From the NCBI RefSeq assembly GCF_001028175.1, contig NZ_AEJF01000237.1, forward strand, positions 1 through 64,000: a stretch of DNA of 64,000 bases. The letters are read 5' to 3'. The notes below the pieces were generated by a model. It searched no databases. It was not told where the DNA came from and saw only the letters and a list, made by a program, of their open reading frames with translations. A program made the translations under genes and the position numbers. Each line of letters starts with the position of its first letter. The first letter of the stretch is position 1. This DNA comes from Caballeronia mineralivorans PML1(12). Its GTDB lineage: Bacteria; Pseudomonadota; Gammaproteobacteria; Burkholderiales; Burkholderiaceae. Shown piece after piece: positions 27,847 to 36,915 of this stretch.

Positions 27847-28692
27847 ATGAACCTCGTCATCCAAAGCCTCGAACCGATCGCCGATTCGCATCTGAAGCCG
27901 CTCGCCGCCCTCGCCCGCTCGCAGCAGACCAAACGCGCCGACCCGGCCGGCCAGGTGGTGCGCCTGCTTGGCGTGGATCCTCTGCAGCGTCCAGATATCG
28001 ACGCGTATTGCGGCGCGCATCGGCTGGATTACGCGTTTATCGACCCGGCGCTGCGCCTGAGCGACTTCGGCCTCGTCGCCATGGACATGGATTCGACGCT
28101 GATCACGATCGAGTGTATCGACGAAATCGCCGATTTCTGCGGGTTGAAGGCGGAGGTCGCGGCGATCACCGAAGCGTCGATGCGCGGCGAGATCAATGAC
28201 TTCAACGAAAGCCTCACGCGGCGTGTCGCGCTGTTGAAGGGGCTCGACGCAAGCGCGCTGGAACGGGTTTATGAGGAACGGCTGCGGTTGTCGTCGGGTG
28301 CGGAAACGATGCTCGCGGGGGCGAAGGCGGCGGGCCTGAAAACCCTGCTGGTATCCGGCGGTTTCACGTTCTTCACCGAGAAGCTGAAGGCACGTCTCGG
28401 GCTTGATTTCACGCGCGCGAATACGCTTGAAATAGTCGATGGCAAGCTGACCGGGAACGTAACCGGCGAGATCGTCAACGCCGATGTCAAAGCGCGCACG
28501 CTGCGCGAGACCTGCGCGCAACTGGGCATCGATCCGCGCCGCTCGATCGCCATGGGTGACGGTTCGAACGACCTGAAGATGATGGCGGAAGCGGGGTTAT
28601 CGGTGGCGTTCCGGGCAAAGCCGGTGGTGCGCGAAGCGGCTGGGCTGGCGTTGAACTTCGTGGGACTGGATGGCGTGCTGCGACTGTTTTGA
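27847..28692 (+). CDS. serB: Phosphoserine phosphatase
   Basis: The 281-residue HAD-family enzyme has motif I MDMDSTLITIECIDEIAD, motif II LLVSGGFTFFTEKL and motif III AMGDGSNDLKMM. It catalyses the last step of serine biosynthesis. The N-terminal 70 residues form a short pre-domain, as in many proteobacterial SerB proteins. ATG 27847 begins MNLVIQSLEPIAD; the longer frame overlaps the divergent P450 region. Confidence 0.94.
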   Translation: MNLVIQSLEPIADSHLKPLAALARSQQTKRADPAGQVVRLLGVDPLQRPDIDAYCGAHRLDYAFIDPALRLSDFGLVAMDMDSTLITIECIDEIADFCGLKAEVAAITEASMRGEINDFNESLTRRVALLKGLDASALERVYEERLRLSSGAETMLAGAKAAGLKTLLVSGGFTFFTEKLKARLGLDFTRANTLEIVDGKLTGNVTGEIVNADVKARTLRETCAQLGIDPRRSIAMGDGSNDLKMMAEAGLSVAFRAKPVVREAAGLALNFVGLDGVLRLF

Positions 28693-28701
28693 GTCAGTCG
28701 C

Positions 28702-28746
28702 CGAGATCGGGCTTGAGGCTAAGGCTAAGGCTCAAGCCCGATCTCG
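28702..28746. terminator. Bidirectional terminator-like inverted repeat between serB and metC
   Basis: A perfect 16-bp inverted repeat (CGAGATCGGGCTTGAG and its complement at 28731-28746) surrounds a 13-base loop made of repeated GGCTAA units. It fills the 64-bp gap between convergent stops. There is no long T-run, but the stem would be very stable for both transcripts. Confidence 0.65.
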
Positions 28747-28756
28747 ATCAGCGCAC

Positions 28757-29953
28757 TTACCCGCCCAACCTCGCCAACGCCCGCTCCAGATCCGACCGCA
28801 GATCCGCCTCATCCTCCAGCCCGATATAAAACCGCACCAGCACGCCTTCATGTGGCCAGACACCGGCGGTGCGCATCGACTTGATGTGGTACGGCATGGC
28901 CAAGCTATTCGCACCGCCCCAGCTCCAGCCGATCGCGAAGTTTTCCAGCGCCTCGACGAAGGTATCGATTTGCGCCGGGCTGTAGCGTCTATCGAAGACC
29001 ACTGAAAACAATCCGCCTGCACCCGTGAAGTCGCGTTCGAAGAATTCATGGCCCGGGCAATCGGGTAACGCCGGATGCAGCACCGCCGCGATTTCCGGGC
29101 GCGTCTTGAGCCAGCGGGCCAGCGAAAGCGCCGTCCGGTCGTGAGCCTCGAAGCGAATCTGCATGCTCGGCAAACTGCGCAACACGAGCGAGCAGTCGTC
29201 GGAAGACACACCGATCCCCATGCGCATCCGAGCGCGTTTCAATTGCATATGGACGGCTTTGTCGGCGGTGATCGTTGCGCCCATCAGGATGTCGCTGGCG
29301 CCGGACTGGTACTTCGTCAGCGCCTGGACGGAGATGTCGACGCCATGGTCGAACGGCTTGAACGCGAGCCCCGCCGAATACGTATTGTCGATAGCCGTCA
29401 GGATCTTGCGCGCCCGCGCGACCTTGGCGATGGCCGGCACGTCCTGCACTTCCATCGTCACCGAACCCGGCGCTTCGAGCCAGATCAGCTTCGTGTTCGG
29501 CTTGATCAACGCGTCGATGCCCGCACCAATCATCGGATCGTAATACGTCACCTCCAAGCCGAAATCCGCGGCCAGCCAGTCGGCGTGCTCGCGATTCGGC
29601 GAATAGGCGTTGTCCGGAATCAGCACGTGATCGCCGGCCTTTACCAGCGCGAAGTACACGTTCGATATTGCCGATAACCCCGAAGGCTGCAGCAACGCAT
29701 GCTTGCCACCTTCGATTACAGCAAGCCGCTGCGCCAGCGCGAGCGACGTGGGCGTGGCGTGCAGGCCATAGCGCCACTGGCTGTCATCGCTCCAGACAAG
29801 CGCGCGCATGGCGGCGAGGTTCGGGAATACCACCGTCGACGCCCGTGCTACCGGCACCGAAAACGAGTCGAAACCGGGGCTTAGCTGGTCATCCGGATGG
29901 ACGATGCGGGTCTGCAAGCTGCGCGCGCTGGACGAGTTGCTGGAATCGGTCAT
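28757..29953 (-). CDS. metC: Cystathionine beta-lyase
   Basis: The 398-residue enzyme belongs to the Cys/Met metabolism PLP-dependent family. The PLP-binding Lys is in SVQALTKYQSGASD, and the upstream region reads TAIDNTYSAGLAFKPFDHG. The overall sequence and C-terminal WSWGGANSLAMPY fit MetC rather than MetB. It should cleave cystathionine to homocysteine, pyruvate and ammonia in methionine synthesis. A terminator separates it from the upstream lipoprotein gene. Confidence 0.9.
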   Translation of the reverse strand: MTDSSNSSSARSLQTRIVHPDDQLSPGFDSFSVPVARASTVVFPNLAAMRALVWSDDSQWRYGLHATPTSLALAQRLAVIEGGKHALLQPSGLSAISNVYFALVKAGDHVLIPDNAYSPNREHADWLAADFGLEVTYYDPMIGAGIDALIKPNTKLIWLEAPGSVTMEVQDVPAIAKVARARKILTAIDNTYSAGLAFKPFDHGVDISVQALTKYQSGASDILMGATITADKAVHMQLKRARMRMGIGVSSDDCSLVLRSLPSMQIRFEAHDRTALSLARWLKTRPEIAAVLHPALPDCPGHEFFERDFTGAGGLFSVVFDRRYSPAQIDTFVEALENFAIGWSWGGANSLAMPYHIKSMRTAGVWPHEGVLVRFYIGLEDEADLRSDLERALARLGG

Positions 29954-29981
29954 GAGTGTCCTGCTTGTTCGAGGCTATAAG

Positions 29982-30013
29982 AAAAAAGCGCCATCGAACG
30001 AAGCCGATGACGC
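29982..30013 (-). terminator. Intrinsic terminator after the lipoprotein gene
   Basis: On the minus strand GCGTCATCG-GCTTCGTT-CGATGGCGC-TTTTTT forms a 9-bp stem with one G-T wobble and a T-run. It lies about 30 bp after the lipoprotein stop and closes the bktB-lipoprotein unit. Confidence 0.7.
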
Positions 30014-30042
30014 GGTATGACATCGAACGGCGAGTTCGCGTT

Positions 30043-30699
30043 TCACTCGCCGATGATCACATTGCTGGTCCCGCCCAGCGCGTTGCCGGGAACAGGCGGA
30101 GCGGGTGGAGGCGCGGGTTCCAGCGAAGGCGCGGCCGATTGCGGCGTTTTCGGTGCAACCGTACCGGCGGCAGGAGCAGCGCCCGATCCGGACCCGATCG
30201 GTTTAAGGTTGAACGGCACCGGATTGGAGTCGTCGGCATTCATGCGTTCGCCCGACACGCTGCCATCGGCTGCAAACTTGCCGACCCAGTTCCCGGTGAT
30301 ATGCGTGCCGTCGTTCGACTCTTCGATCTCGAGCGTATCGCCGTCACGGTCGCCTGCGACCAGAATCACCGTCGACGCTCCGGCGAACCGGTATTCGCCG
30401 TGCACACCCGTACGCTCATCCGTCTTTGCGCCGAGCTTCATTTCGATCTGCTTGTCGCCGAGCGTGCCGACATAGCGCGGGAAACGCGCGTACGCCGGAT
30501 TGGGCGTCAGCGGTCTGGCGGGCGGGAGCGCGAGCGTTTCGATGGCTTCCGCCGTACCGGGCGACTGCAGGCCCAGATCGCCTGGCGTGGCAGCTGCACG
30601 TGCCGCCGAGACGGCTCGGGAGCCGTCGGGCGGCATCGCCGAATTACAGCCGGCGAGCAACAGCGCTGCCGCTATTGCCGCCACTTTCATTTGCGTCAT
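30043..30699 (-). CDS. Putative lipoprotein of unknown function
   Basis: The 218-residue protein begins MTQMKVAAIAAALLLAGCNS, a clear lipoprotein signal with lipobox LAGC and lipidated Cys at residue 16. A central region of about 95 residues (YVGTLGDKQIEMKLGAKTDE through the GNWVGKFAADGSVSGERM part) looks like a beta-rich ligand or wall-binding fold. The C-terminal third is a low-complexity Pro/Ala linker. It follows bktB by 25 bp on the same strand. I do not recognise the family. Confidence 0.75.
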   Translation of the reverse strand: MTQMKVAAIAAALLLAGCNSAMPPDGSRAVSAARAAATPGDLGLQSPGTAEAIETLALPPARPLTPNPAYARFPRYVGTLGDKQIEMKLGAKTDERTGVHGEYRFAGASTVILVAGDRDGDTLEIEESNDGTHITGNWVGKFAADGSVSGERMNADDSNPVPFNLKPIGSGSGAAPAAGTVAPKTPQSAAPSLEPAPPPAPPVPGNALGGTSNVIIGE

Positions 30700-30724
30700 C
30701 GAATAGTTTCCTGTCCTTACCCTG

Positions 30725-31912
30725 CTACACGCGTTCGAAAATTGCCGCGATGCCCTGCCCGCCACCGATGCACATCGTCACCAGCGCATAGCGCCCACCC
30801 ACGCGTTGCAACTCGTACAGCGCCTTGACGGTGATCAGCGCGCCGGTTGCACCGATCGGATGGCCGAGCGAGATACCCGAGCCGTTCGGATTGACCTTCG
30901 CAGGATCCAATTCGAGCTCCTTCGATACCGCGCAAGCCTGCGCCGCAAACGCTTCATTGGCTTCGATTACGTCGAGGTCGCCAACGCTCAGTCCCGCGCG
31001 CTCCAACGCCTTGCGTGTAGCTGGAATCGGGCCAATGCCCATGTATTTCGGATCGACGCCCGCATGCGCATACGAGACGAGCCGCGCGAGTGGCTTCAGG
31101 CCACGCTTGTCGGCTACGCTGCGTTCCATCAGCACCACAGCGGCGGCGGCATCGTTGATACCCGACGCATTGCCCGCGGTCACTGTGCCGTTTTCCTTGG
31201 CAAACACAGGCTTGAGTTTCGCGAAATCCTGAAGTGTCGGGTTCAGACGGACGTGTTCGTCGGTATCGAAGACAATGTCGCCCTTCTTCGATGCCTGCGT
31301 GACGGCAAGAATCTGTTCCTTGAAATAACCCGCTTCAATAGCCCGCGCCGCGCGTCGATGCGATTCCAGCGCAAGTTCGTCCTGCATCTCGCGCGAAATG
31401 CCGTACTTCGCGGCGACGTTTTCCGCTGTAACGCCCATGTGGATCGTATCGAAGGGATCGTGCAGCGCGCCGAGCATCATGTCGATGAGACGCGCATCGC
31501 CCATGCGCTGGCCGAAGCGCGCCGACTGGGCTAGATACGGTGCACGGCTCATGCTTTCAGCACCGCCGCCGATGGCGATATCGGTGTCCCCAAGCAGGAT
31601 GGATTGCGCAGCGGAAACGATTGCCTGCAGGCCCGAGCCGCATAACCGGTTAACCGTCAGCGCGGGCGCGTGCTGCGCGACACCTCCGTTCAACGCCGCA
31701 ACTCGCGCGAGATACATGTCCTTGGGCTCGGTCTGGATCACGTTGCCGAACACCACATGGCCGACGTCCTCGCCCGATACCTTCGCCCGCGACAAGACCT
31801 CGCGCACCACGCGTGCGCCGAGATCGGTCGGGCTGAAGTCCTTCAGCGCGCCGCCGAAATCGCCGATTGCGGTCCGTACGCCGCTGACCACCACCACTTC
31901 ACGTTGCGTCAT
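30725..31912 (-). CDS. bktB: Beta-ketothiolase, BktB-like acetyl-CoA C-acyltransferase
   Basis: The 395-residue thiolase has the nucleophilic Cys in VNRLCGSGLQAIVSAAQ, the His motif SLGHPIGATGALI and the second Cys in MCIGGGQGIAAIFERV. It resembles Cupriavidus BktB closely from memory (same start MTxREVVVVSGVRTAIG), the thiolase with broader chain-length range than PhaA. It may supply 3-ketoacyl-CoA for PHA synthesis or fatty-acid degradation. GGAG precedes ATG 31912. Confidence 0.9.
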   Translation of the reverse strand: MTQREVVVVSGVRTAIGDFGGALKDFSPTDLGARVVREVLSRAKVSGEDVGHVVFGNVIQTEPKDMYLARVAALNGGVAQHAPALTVNRLCGSGLQAIVSAAQSILLGDTDIAIGGGAESMSRAPYLAQSARFGQRMGDARLIDMMLGALHDPFDTIHMGVTAENVAAKYGISREMQDELALESHRRAARAIEAGYFKEQILAVTQASKKGDIVFDTDEHVRLNPTLQDFAKLKPVFAKENGTVTAGNASGINDAAAAVVLMERSVADKRGLKPLARLVSYAHAGVDPKYMGIGPIPATRKALERAGLSVGDLDVIEANEAFAAQACAVSKELELDPAKVNPNGSGISLGHPIGATGALITVKALYELQRVGGRYALVTMCIGGGQGIAAIFERV

Positions 31913-31968
31913 ATCATCTCCTTCCACGGGTGATTTTCGTAAGCCGCGCCGACAGTAAAATCAAAGGC

Positions 31969-33360
31969 TCAGACTTCGCCCCACAGGTCGTGACCATCGG
32001 CGCCGGTGATTTTCACCGACACGAAATCGCCGGCCTTATAGCGCTTCGACGCTTTCTTCGCCGGTTCGATATACACCACGCCATCGATCTCCGGCGCATC
32101 CGCCGCCGTGCGCCCGACGCCGCCTTCGTTGCTCAGCTCATCGACGAGCACTTTCAGCGTCTTGCCGATCTTGCGCTTCATGCGTTCCGCCGACAATTGC
32201 TCGGCCAGTTCCATGAAACGCGCGCGCCGGTCTTCGCGGACCTCGTCGGGCAGCGCGCCGTCGAGTTCGTTCGCAGTCGCCCCTTCGACCGGCGAATAGG
32301 CGAAACAGCCGACTCGGTCCAGATCGGCGATGCGAATGAAGTCCAGCAGCGTCTGGAATTGCTCTTCCGTTTCACCCGGAAATCCAGCAATAAACGTACT
32401 GCGAATGGTCAAATCAGGACACATTGCGCGCCACTTTTGCACGCGTTCGAGCACCTTCTCGGCGTTCGCCGGGCGCTTCATGCGCTTGAGCACTTCGGGA
32501 TGCGCGTGCTGGAACGGCACGTCCAGATAGGGCAGCACGTGGCCCTTCAACGGACCTTCGGCCATCATCGGAATGACTTCGTCCACGCTCGGATACGGGT
32601 ACACATAATGCAGGCGGACCCAGGCGCCGTATTGCGCGGCCAGCTCGCCCAGCGCACCGACGAGATCGGTCATGCGCGTCTTCACCGGCTTGCCGTTCCA
32701 GAAACCGGTGCGATATTTGACATCGACGCCATAGGCGCTCGTGTCCTGAGAAATCACGAGCAATTCCTTGACGCCGGATTTGAAGAGGTTTTCCGCTTCG
32801 AGCATCACGTCGGCAACCGGGCGCGACACCAGATCGCCGCGCATGGAAGGGATGATGCAGAACGTGCAGCGGTGATTACATCCTTCCGATATCTTCAGAT
32901 ACGCGTAATGCCGCGGCGTCAGCTTGATACCCGCAGGCGGCACGAGATCGATGAACGGATCGTGCGGCTTGGGCAAATGCAGGTGCACGTGGCTCATGAC
33001 TTCGGCGGTCGCGTGCGGCCCGGTCACGGCCAGCACCTTCGGATGCACTTCCTCGATCAACCCCGTTCCGCTCGCGCTTTTCTTCGCACCGAGACAGCCG
33101 GTCACGATCACCTTGCCATTCTCGTGCAGCGCCTCACCGATGGCGTCGAGACTTTCCTGCACGGCTTCATCGATGAACCCGCAGGTGTTGACCACGACGA
33201 GATCGGCACCGTCGTAGGAGCCGGAAATCTCGTAACCCTCCGCGCGCAGTTGCGTGATGATTTGCTCGGAGTCGACTAAAGCTTTTGGACACCCGAGGGA
33301 TACGAACCCGACTTTAGGAACCGAAGGCGTCGGCACGGCGGGGGAAATGGTCTGCGACAT
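31969..33360 (-). CDS. rimO: Ribosomal protein S12 methylthiotransferase
   Basis: The 463-residue radical-SAM enzyme has the N-terminal UPF0004 domain with cysteines in [20 protein letters not shown] and VIVTGCLGA. The radical-SAM Cys triad is in [19 protein letters not shown], and a C-terminal TRAM domain follows. It methylthiolates an Asp of ribosomal protein S12. ATG 33360 starts [20 protein letters not shown] decayed copy of this 5' end lies upstream of dusC. Confidence 0.95.
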   Translation of the reverse strand: MSQTISPAVPTPSVPKVGFVSLGCPKALVDSEQIITQLRAEGYEISGSYDGADLVVVNTCGFIDEAVQESLDAIGEALHENGKVIVTGCLGAKKSASGTGLIEEVHPKVLAVTGPHATAEVMSHVHLHLPKPHDPFIDLVPPAGIKLTPRHYAYLKISEGCNHRCTFCIIPSMRGDLVSRPVADVMLEAENLFKSGVKELLVISQDTSAYGVDVKYRTGFWNGKPVKTRMTDLVGALGELAAQYGAWVRLHYVYPYPSVDEVIPMMAEGPLKGHVLPYLDVPFQHAHPEVLKRMKRPANAEKVLERVQKWRAMCPDLTIRSTFIAGFPGETEEQFQTLLDFIRIADLDRVGCFAYSPVEGATANELDGALPDEVREDRRARFMELAEQLSAERMKRKIGKTLKVLVDELSNEGGVGRTAADAPEIDGVVYIEPAKKASKRYKAGDFVSVKITGADGHDLWGEV

Positions 33361-33475
33361 AGGTGGGTCCGGCGTATAGCGGTGACGATGGCGACAAATG
33401 GGGACGGTGCGCAAGGTAACGGGTACGGCGTCCGTGAGGACCGGAGTCCGGACAGCGTCCCGCGCACGCAACCGT

Positions 33476-34528
33476 TTATTGTACCGCGCCGGCGATGGTG
33501 CAGCTGACCGGGTGGAAAGGCATTGTCGAACCGAGCCGGCCGAGGGCTGCGCTTTGGGGTGCGGGTATCGAGTCCTTGAATGCCGGAGCGCCCTCGATCA
33601 CGCCAAGGATTTCGTGCGAATCATGCAGGCGCCGGATGGCTGCGTGCAGCTCGGCGGCCTGCGGCCAAGTCCGCTTGAGATAGCCCAGCCACATTTTGAC
33701 GCGTCCGTGCTCATGACGGGCCGCGACACGGACTTGCAGCTTTCTCAGGTAATCGGCGAGTTGAGCGAGCACGGCCGGCCATTCCTCGCCGGAAGGCGTC
33801 CGGTCCATCAGTCCGCGGATGCGCAAAGCCAGGAACGGATCCGAGACGGCGCCGCGCCCGATCATCACGTCCGCACAGCCGCTAACCGCCCCGCACCGCT
33901 CCCAGTCGGCCACTGTCCAGACTTCTCCATTGGCGACGACCGGCACGCCCACGGCGGCGTTTATACGTGCGATCCACTCCCAGTGAGCTGGCGGCCGGTA
34001 GCCGTGGTCACGCGTTCTGGCATGCACGACAAGGGAGGCGGCACCGCCCTCCGCCAGCGCCGTGGCACAGTCAATCGCAAGCGAGGTATCGGACACGCCA
34101 AGCCGCATTTTTGCTGTCACGGCGATGCCCGCAGGCACCGCCGCGCGAACGGACGAAACGATCCGGTTCAGCTCTTCAGGGTGCGCCAGAAGCATCGCGC
34201 CACCGCCGTGGCGGTTGACGATCTTGGCGGGGCAGCCGAAGTTCAGATCGACTCCATGCGGCGACAGACTGGCTGCGCAGGCCGCATTCAGCGCCATCCA
34301 TCCAGGATCGCTGCCGAGCAATTGAATCACCATTGGCGTGCTGCCGGGTGTACGGCCCCCGTGGAGGACTTCGGGCGTTTCTCTCTCGTAGACACTTCGT
34401 GGAAGTACCGAGCCCGTAACCCTGACAAATTCGGATACGCATCCGTCGAATCCGCCTGTGCGGGTCAGCACGTCACGCAGCACGTAGTCCGCAAGCCCTT
34501 CCATGGGCGCAAGAAATAGCCGGCTCAT
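33476..34528 (-). CDS. dusC: tRNA-dihydrouridine(16) synthase
   Basis: The 350-residue flavoenzyme has the Dus N-terminus [19 protein letters not shown], active-site Cys in [24 protein letters not shown]-binding MRLGVSD and PVVANGEVW. The overall pattern fits the DusC subfamily, which modifies U16 of tRNA. It lies upstream of rimO on the same strand with 115 bp between. Confidence 0.9.
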   Translation of the reverse strand: MSRLFLAPMEGLADYVLRDVLTRTGGFDGCVSEFVRVTGSVLPRSVYERETPEVLHGGRTPGSTPMVIQLLGSDPGWMALNAACAASLSPHGVDLNFGCPAKIVNRHGGGAMLLAHPEELNRIVSSVRAAVPAGIAVTAKMRLGVSDTSLAIDCATALAEGGAASLVVHARTRDHGYRPPAHWEWIARINAAVGVPVVANGEVWTVADWERCGAVSGCADVMIGRGAVSDPFLALRIRGLMDRTPSGEEWPAVLAQLADYLRKLQVRVAARHEHGRVKMWLGYLKRTWPQAAELHAAIRRLHDSHEILGVIEGAPAFKDSIPAPQSAALGRLGSTMPFHPVSCTIAGAVQ

Positions 34529-34565
34529 GCGAGAACGGCGCTTAAGTTGCTTTTGCGAATCTTAT

Positions 34566-34697
34566 GGTCACCCGAGCGAAACAAAGCCTACCTTGGGCGG
34601 CGTGCTGACGCCTGATTCGAGTGTAAGGGGGAAGAAACTGGCGGCATGGAGGTGGTCCGGCGGATGGCGGTAAACGTAACTTTGTATTGTACCGCGC
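34566..34697 (-). pseudogene. Decayed copy of the rimO 5' end and leader
   Basis: Read on the minus strand, this segment contains a leader like that of rimO, a start codon at 34647, and [10 protein letters not shown] out of frame with that ATG. It breaks at a TGA exactly where rimO has the Cys codon of SLGCPKA. The leader string GGTCCGGCGTATAGCGGT of rimO has the counterpart GGTCCGGCGGATGGCGGT here. The distal end repeats TATTGTACCGCGCCG, which in the intact locus is the dusC 3' end. It appears to be the remnant of an old tandem duplication. Confidence 0.65.
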
Positions 34698-34729
34698 CGC
34701 TGGGCTCTGCCGCCCGGCCTACAACTAAC

Positions 34730-34902
34730 TGGTCGCCCGATCGTGTGCTTCGCCTCCACTGCGCGAAGACCCAGCCGAAAAAGCCCGCGGGCTTGTCGTC
34801 GCGCGCCATGAAGCCGCTGTCCGGATCGGTGCGGCTGACCTTCACATCCTTCATTGGCGGCGCATCATCGTGATCACGCTTCAGGGGGTTTAGCGTGAGC
34901 AT
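34730..34902 (-). mobile_element. Remnant of an IS1182-type transposase gene
   Basis: From 34902 the minus strand encodes DAPPMKDVKVSRTDPDSGF and then MARDDKPAGFF. This resembles the conserved transposase block ending GKPxGFFYLDHRTVDxKH of IS1182-family elements. After GFF a frameshift is needed; the adjacent frame continues LGLRAVEAKHTI, matching the LDHRTVDAKHxI part. Both ends of the gene are missing, so it is a dead fragment. Confidence 0.65.
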
Positions 34903-35303
34903 CTCGATGCTCGTATTGCACGGGTGTCGGTTTCTTCAGCATGACAACCATTCAATGACAAAGCCAGGCTCATGACCAGGCTTTGTCAGCAGTCTGAAGC
35001 CCGCTTAGCGCAGGCTTTTTTTCGGTCTACCGGCATTATGACGGAGTTACCCCTTGAGCCTTGAGACCGATAGGTGTACGACAAAGAGCGACGCCGCGGG
35101 AAAGCAGGACAAATGACGCTTAAAAAGGTGAGAACCGGCGCGGCATCCGCCACAGGGCGACGTATTCGCCTTGGGCGCTGCGCTGCAAACCGATACTGTA
35201 CCGTGAGCCAAGCGCGGTCGAATGCCGCGCGCCCAACCTTAACCCGCGCGGCTTTCAAAGCCGTCGCGAGTCTCCTGCAAACCGCTCGCCAGACCGCCCC
35301 CGC
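34903..35303. other. Gene-free region with two strong hairpins, possible small RNA
   Basis: This 401-bp stretch has no convincing gene. A perfect 10-bp inverted repeat (TGACAAAGCC at 34956-34965, GGCTTTGTCA at 34979-34988) is followed within 12 bp by a second hairpin (AGCCCGC-TTAGC-GCAGGCT) and a run of seven T residues ending at 35022. On the plus strand the arrangement looks like the 3' end of a short transcript with an intrinsic terminator, yet no plus-strand gene precedes it. Confidence 0.35.
34997..35022 (+). terminator. Orphan intrinsic terminator
   Basis: AAGCCCGC-TTAGC-GCAGGCTT with one mismatch in the stem is followed by T7. It lies on the plus strand, where no gene is annotated upstream. 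Confidence 0.5.
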
Positions 35304-35912
35304 TTACTTCTTCTCCGGCGTGCCAGCCGGCGGAGTCGTAGTCGTAGTCGGCGTCGCGGTCGTCGCCGGAGTCGGGAACGGGAACGTGTTGAACATCGAC
35401 TTCGCCTGGGTCTGCATCTGCTCCTGCATCTGCACGAACATGTTCTTCGATTGCTCGATATAGCTCGTCATCATTCCTTGCATCATGGGCGCCTGCATGT
35501 TCATGAATTGCGCCCAGACTTCGGGATTCAGCGGCACAGCATTACCGTCGATCAGCCCTTTCGACTGATCGGTGAGCTTGTGCTGGATGTCGATGAACGC
35601 CTGGATATTCTTCTCCAGGTACGTGCCCATCATGCCCTGCATCGCGTTGCCGTAGAAGCGGATGATCTGCGACAGCATCGTCGATGAAAACATCGGCAGG
35701 CCGCCGCTTTCTTCTTCCAAAATGATCTGCAGCAGGATGCTGCGCGTCAGGTCCTCAGCAGACTTGGCGTCCATCACCTTGAACTCTTCCTGGTCGAGCA
35801 CGAGCTGTTTGACGTCGGAAAGCGTGATGTAGGTGCTGGTTTCGGTATCGTAGAGCCGGCGATTCGGATATTTTTTTATGAGTCGTTCGGCGGATTTCTT
35901 TGTAGTGGTCAT
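35304..35912 (-). CDS. phaR: PhaR, polyhydroxyalkanoate synthesis repressor
   Basis: The 202-residue protein begins MTTTKKSAERLIKKYPNRRL, the PHB/PHA accumulation regulator DNA-binding domain (KYPNRRLYDTETSTYITLSD). Two PHB-accumulation repeats and a Met/Gln-rich region (FVQMQEQMQTQAKSMF) follow, then a Thr/Pro tail. PhaR binds both PHB granules and DNA, releasing phasin gene repression when granules form. It sits last in the pha cluster. Confidence 0.95.
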   Translation of the reverse strand: MTTTKKSAERLIKKYPNRRLYDTETSTYITLSDVKQLVLDQEEFKVMDAKSAEDLTRSILLQIILEEESGGLPMFSSTMLSQIIRFYGNAMQGMMGTYLEKNIQAFIDIQHKLTDQSKGLIDGNAVPLNPEVWAQFMNMQAPMMQGMMTSYIEQSKNMFVQMQEQMQTQAKSMFNTFPFPTPATTATPTTTTTPPAGTPEKK

Positions 35913-36086
35913 GTAACGCCTTTAAACGCAAAACTCAAACTGTGCCGACGGACTCCGCGTGATTGAAAGCGACGCAAGCCGCCGGTTCGTAGTTGGTGCC
36001 GGCGCTCCGGCATCCAGCTGTAACGCCCCGCCCCGACGCGGGACGCGCGGCGCGCACAGCTTTATGGCGCGCCGCTTGAAGCCCCT

Positions 36087-36827
36087 TCACCCCATGTGCA
36101 AGCCGCCATTCAGCGAGAAGTCGGCGCCCGTCGAAAAACCCGATTCCTCCGATGCCAGCCACGCCACGATCGAGCCAATTTCCTCCGGCCGCCCGAGCCT
36201 GCGAACCGGAATGGTCGCGACGATCTTCTCCAGCACGTCTGGACGGATCGACTTCACCATATCCGTCCCGATGTAACCCGGCGAAATGGTGTTGACCGTC
36301 ACGCCCTTGGTCGCCACTTCCTGCGCCAGCGCCATCGTGAAGCCGTGAATGCCGGCCTTGGCCGTGGAGTAGTTGGTCTGGCCGAACTGCCCTTTCTGAC
36401 CGTTTACCGACGAAATATTGATCACGCGTCCGAAACCGCGCTCGACCATGCCGTCGATCACCTGTTTCGTCACGTTGAAAAGACTCGTCAGATTGGTGTC
36501 GATAACGGCGGTCCAGTCTTCGTGCGTCATCTTGCGGAACACAACGTCGCGCGTGATGCCCGCGTTGTTCACCAGGATGTCGACTTCGCCGACTTCGGCC
36601 TTGACCTTGTCGAAGGCGTTCTTGGTCGACTCCCAGTCGCCCACGTTGCCTTCTGAGGCGATGAAGTCGTAACCCAGCGCCTTTTGCTCTTCGAGCCATT
36701 TGACCCGGCGCGGCGAATTCGGCCCGCAACCCGCGACGACCGTGTAGCCGTCCTTATGCAGCCGCTGGCAGATACTCGTACCAATGCCGCCCATGCCGCC
36801 CGTCACATACGCTACTCGTTTCGTCAT
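36087..36827 (-). CDS. phaB: Acetoacetyl-CoA reductase
   Basis: The 246-residue SDR has the NADPH-binding motif VTGGMGGIGTSICQRL, NNAG, and catalytic Ser-Tyr-Lys (INISSVNGQKGQFGQTNYSTAKAG). It reduces acetoacetyl-CoA to (R)-3-hydroxybutyryl-CoA, the monomer for PHB. ATG 36827 starts MTKRVAYVTGG as in known PhaB proteins. It follows phaA by 88 bp. Confidence 0.95.
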   Translation of the reverse strand: MTKRVAYVTGGMGGIGTSICQRLHKDGYTVVAGCGPNSPRRVKWLEEQKALGYDFIASEGNVGDWESTKNAFDKVKAEVGEVDILVNNAGITRDVVFRKMTHEDWTAVIDTNLTSLFNVTKQVIDGMVERGFGRVINISSVNGQKGQFGQTNYSTAKAGIHGFTMALAQEVATKGVTVNTISPGYIGTDMVKSIRPDVLEKIVATIPVRRLGRPEEIGSIVAWLASEESGFSTGADFSLNGGLHMG

Positions 36828-36915
36828 TGCTCGCTCCATTTATCGTTATGCGCGCCGCCGTCCGGGCTTCTCTAACACCCGGCCATGACGCGCGGTGCTC
36901 TCGCACGCTGTCTCC

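Noticed and set aside
34986-35258. Minus-strand frame of 90 codons near phaR
   Set aside because: It spans the orphan terminator hairpin, is Arg-rich and has no supporting ribosome site or homology I recognise.
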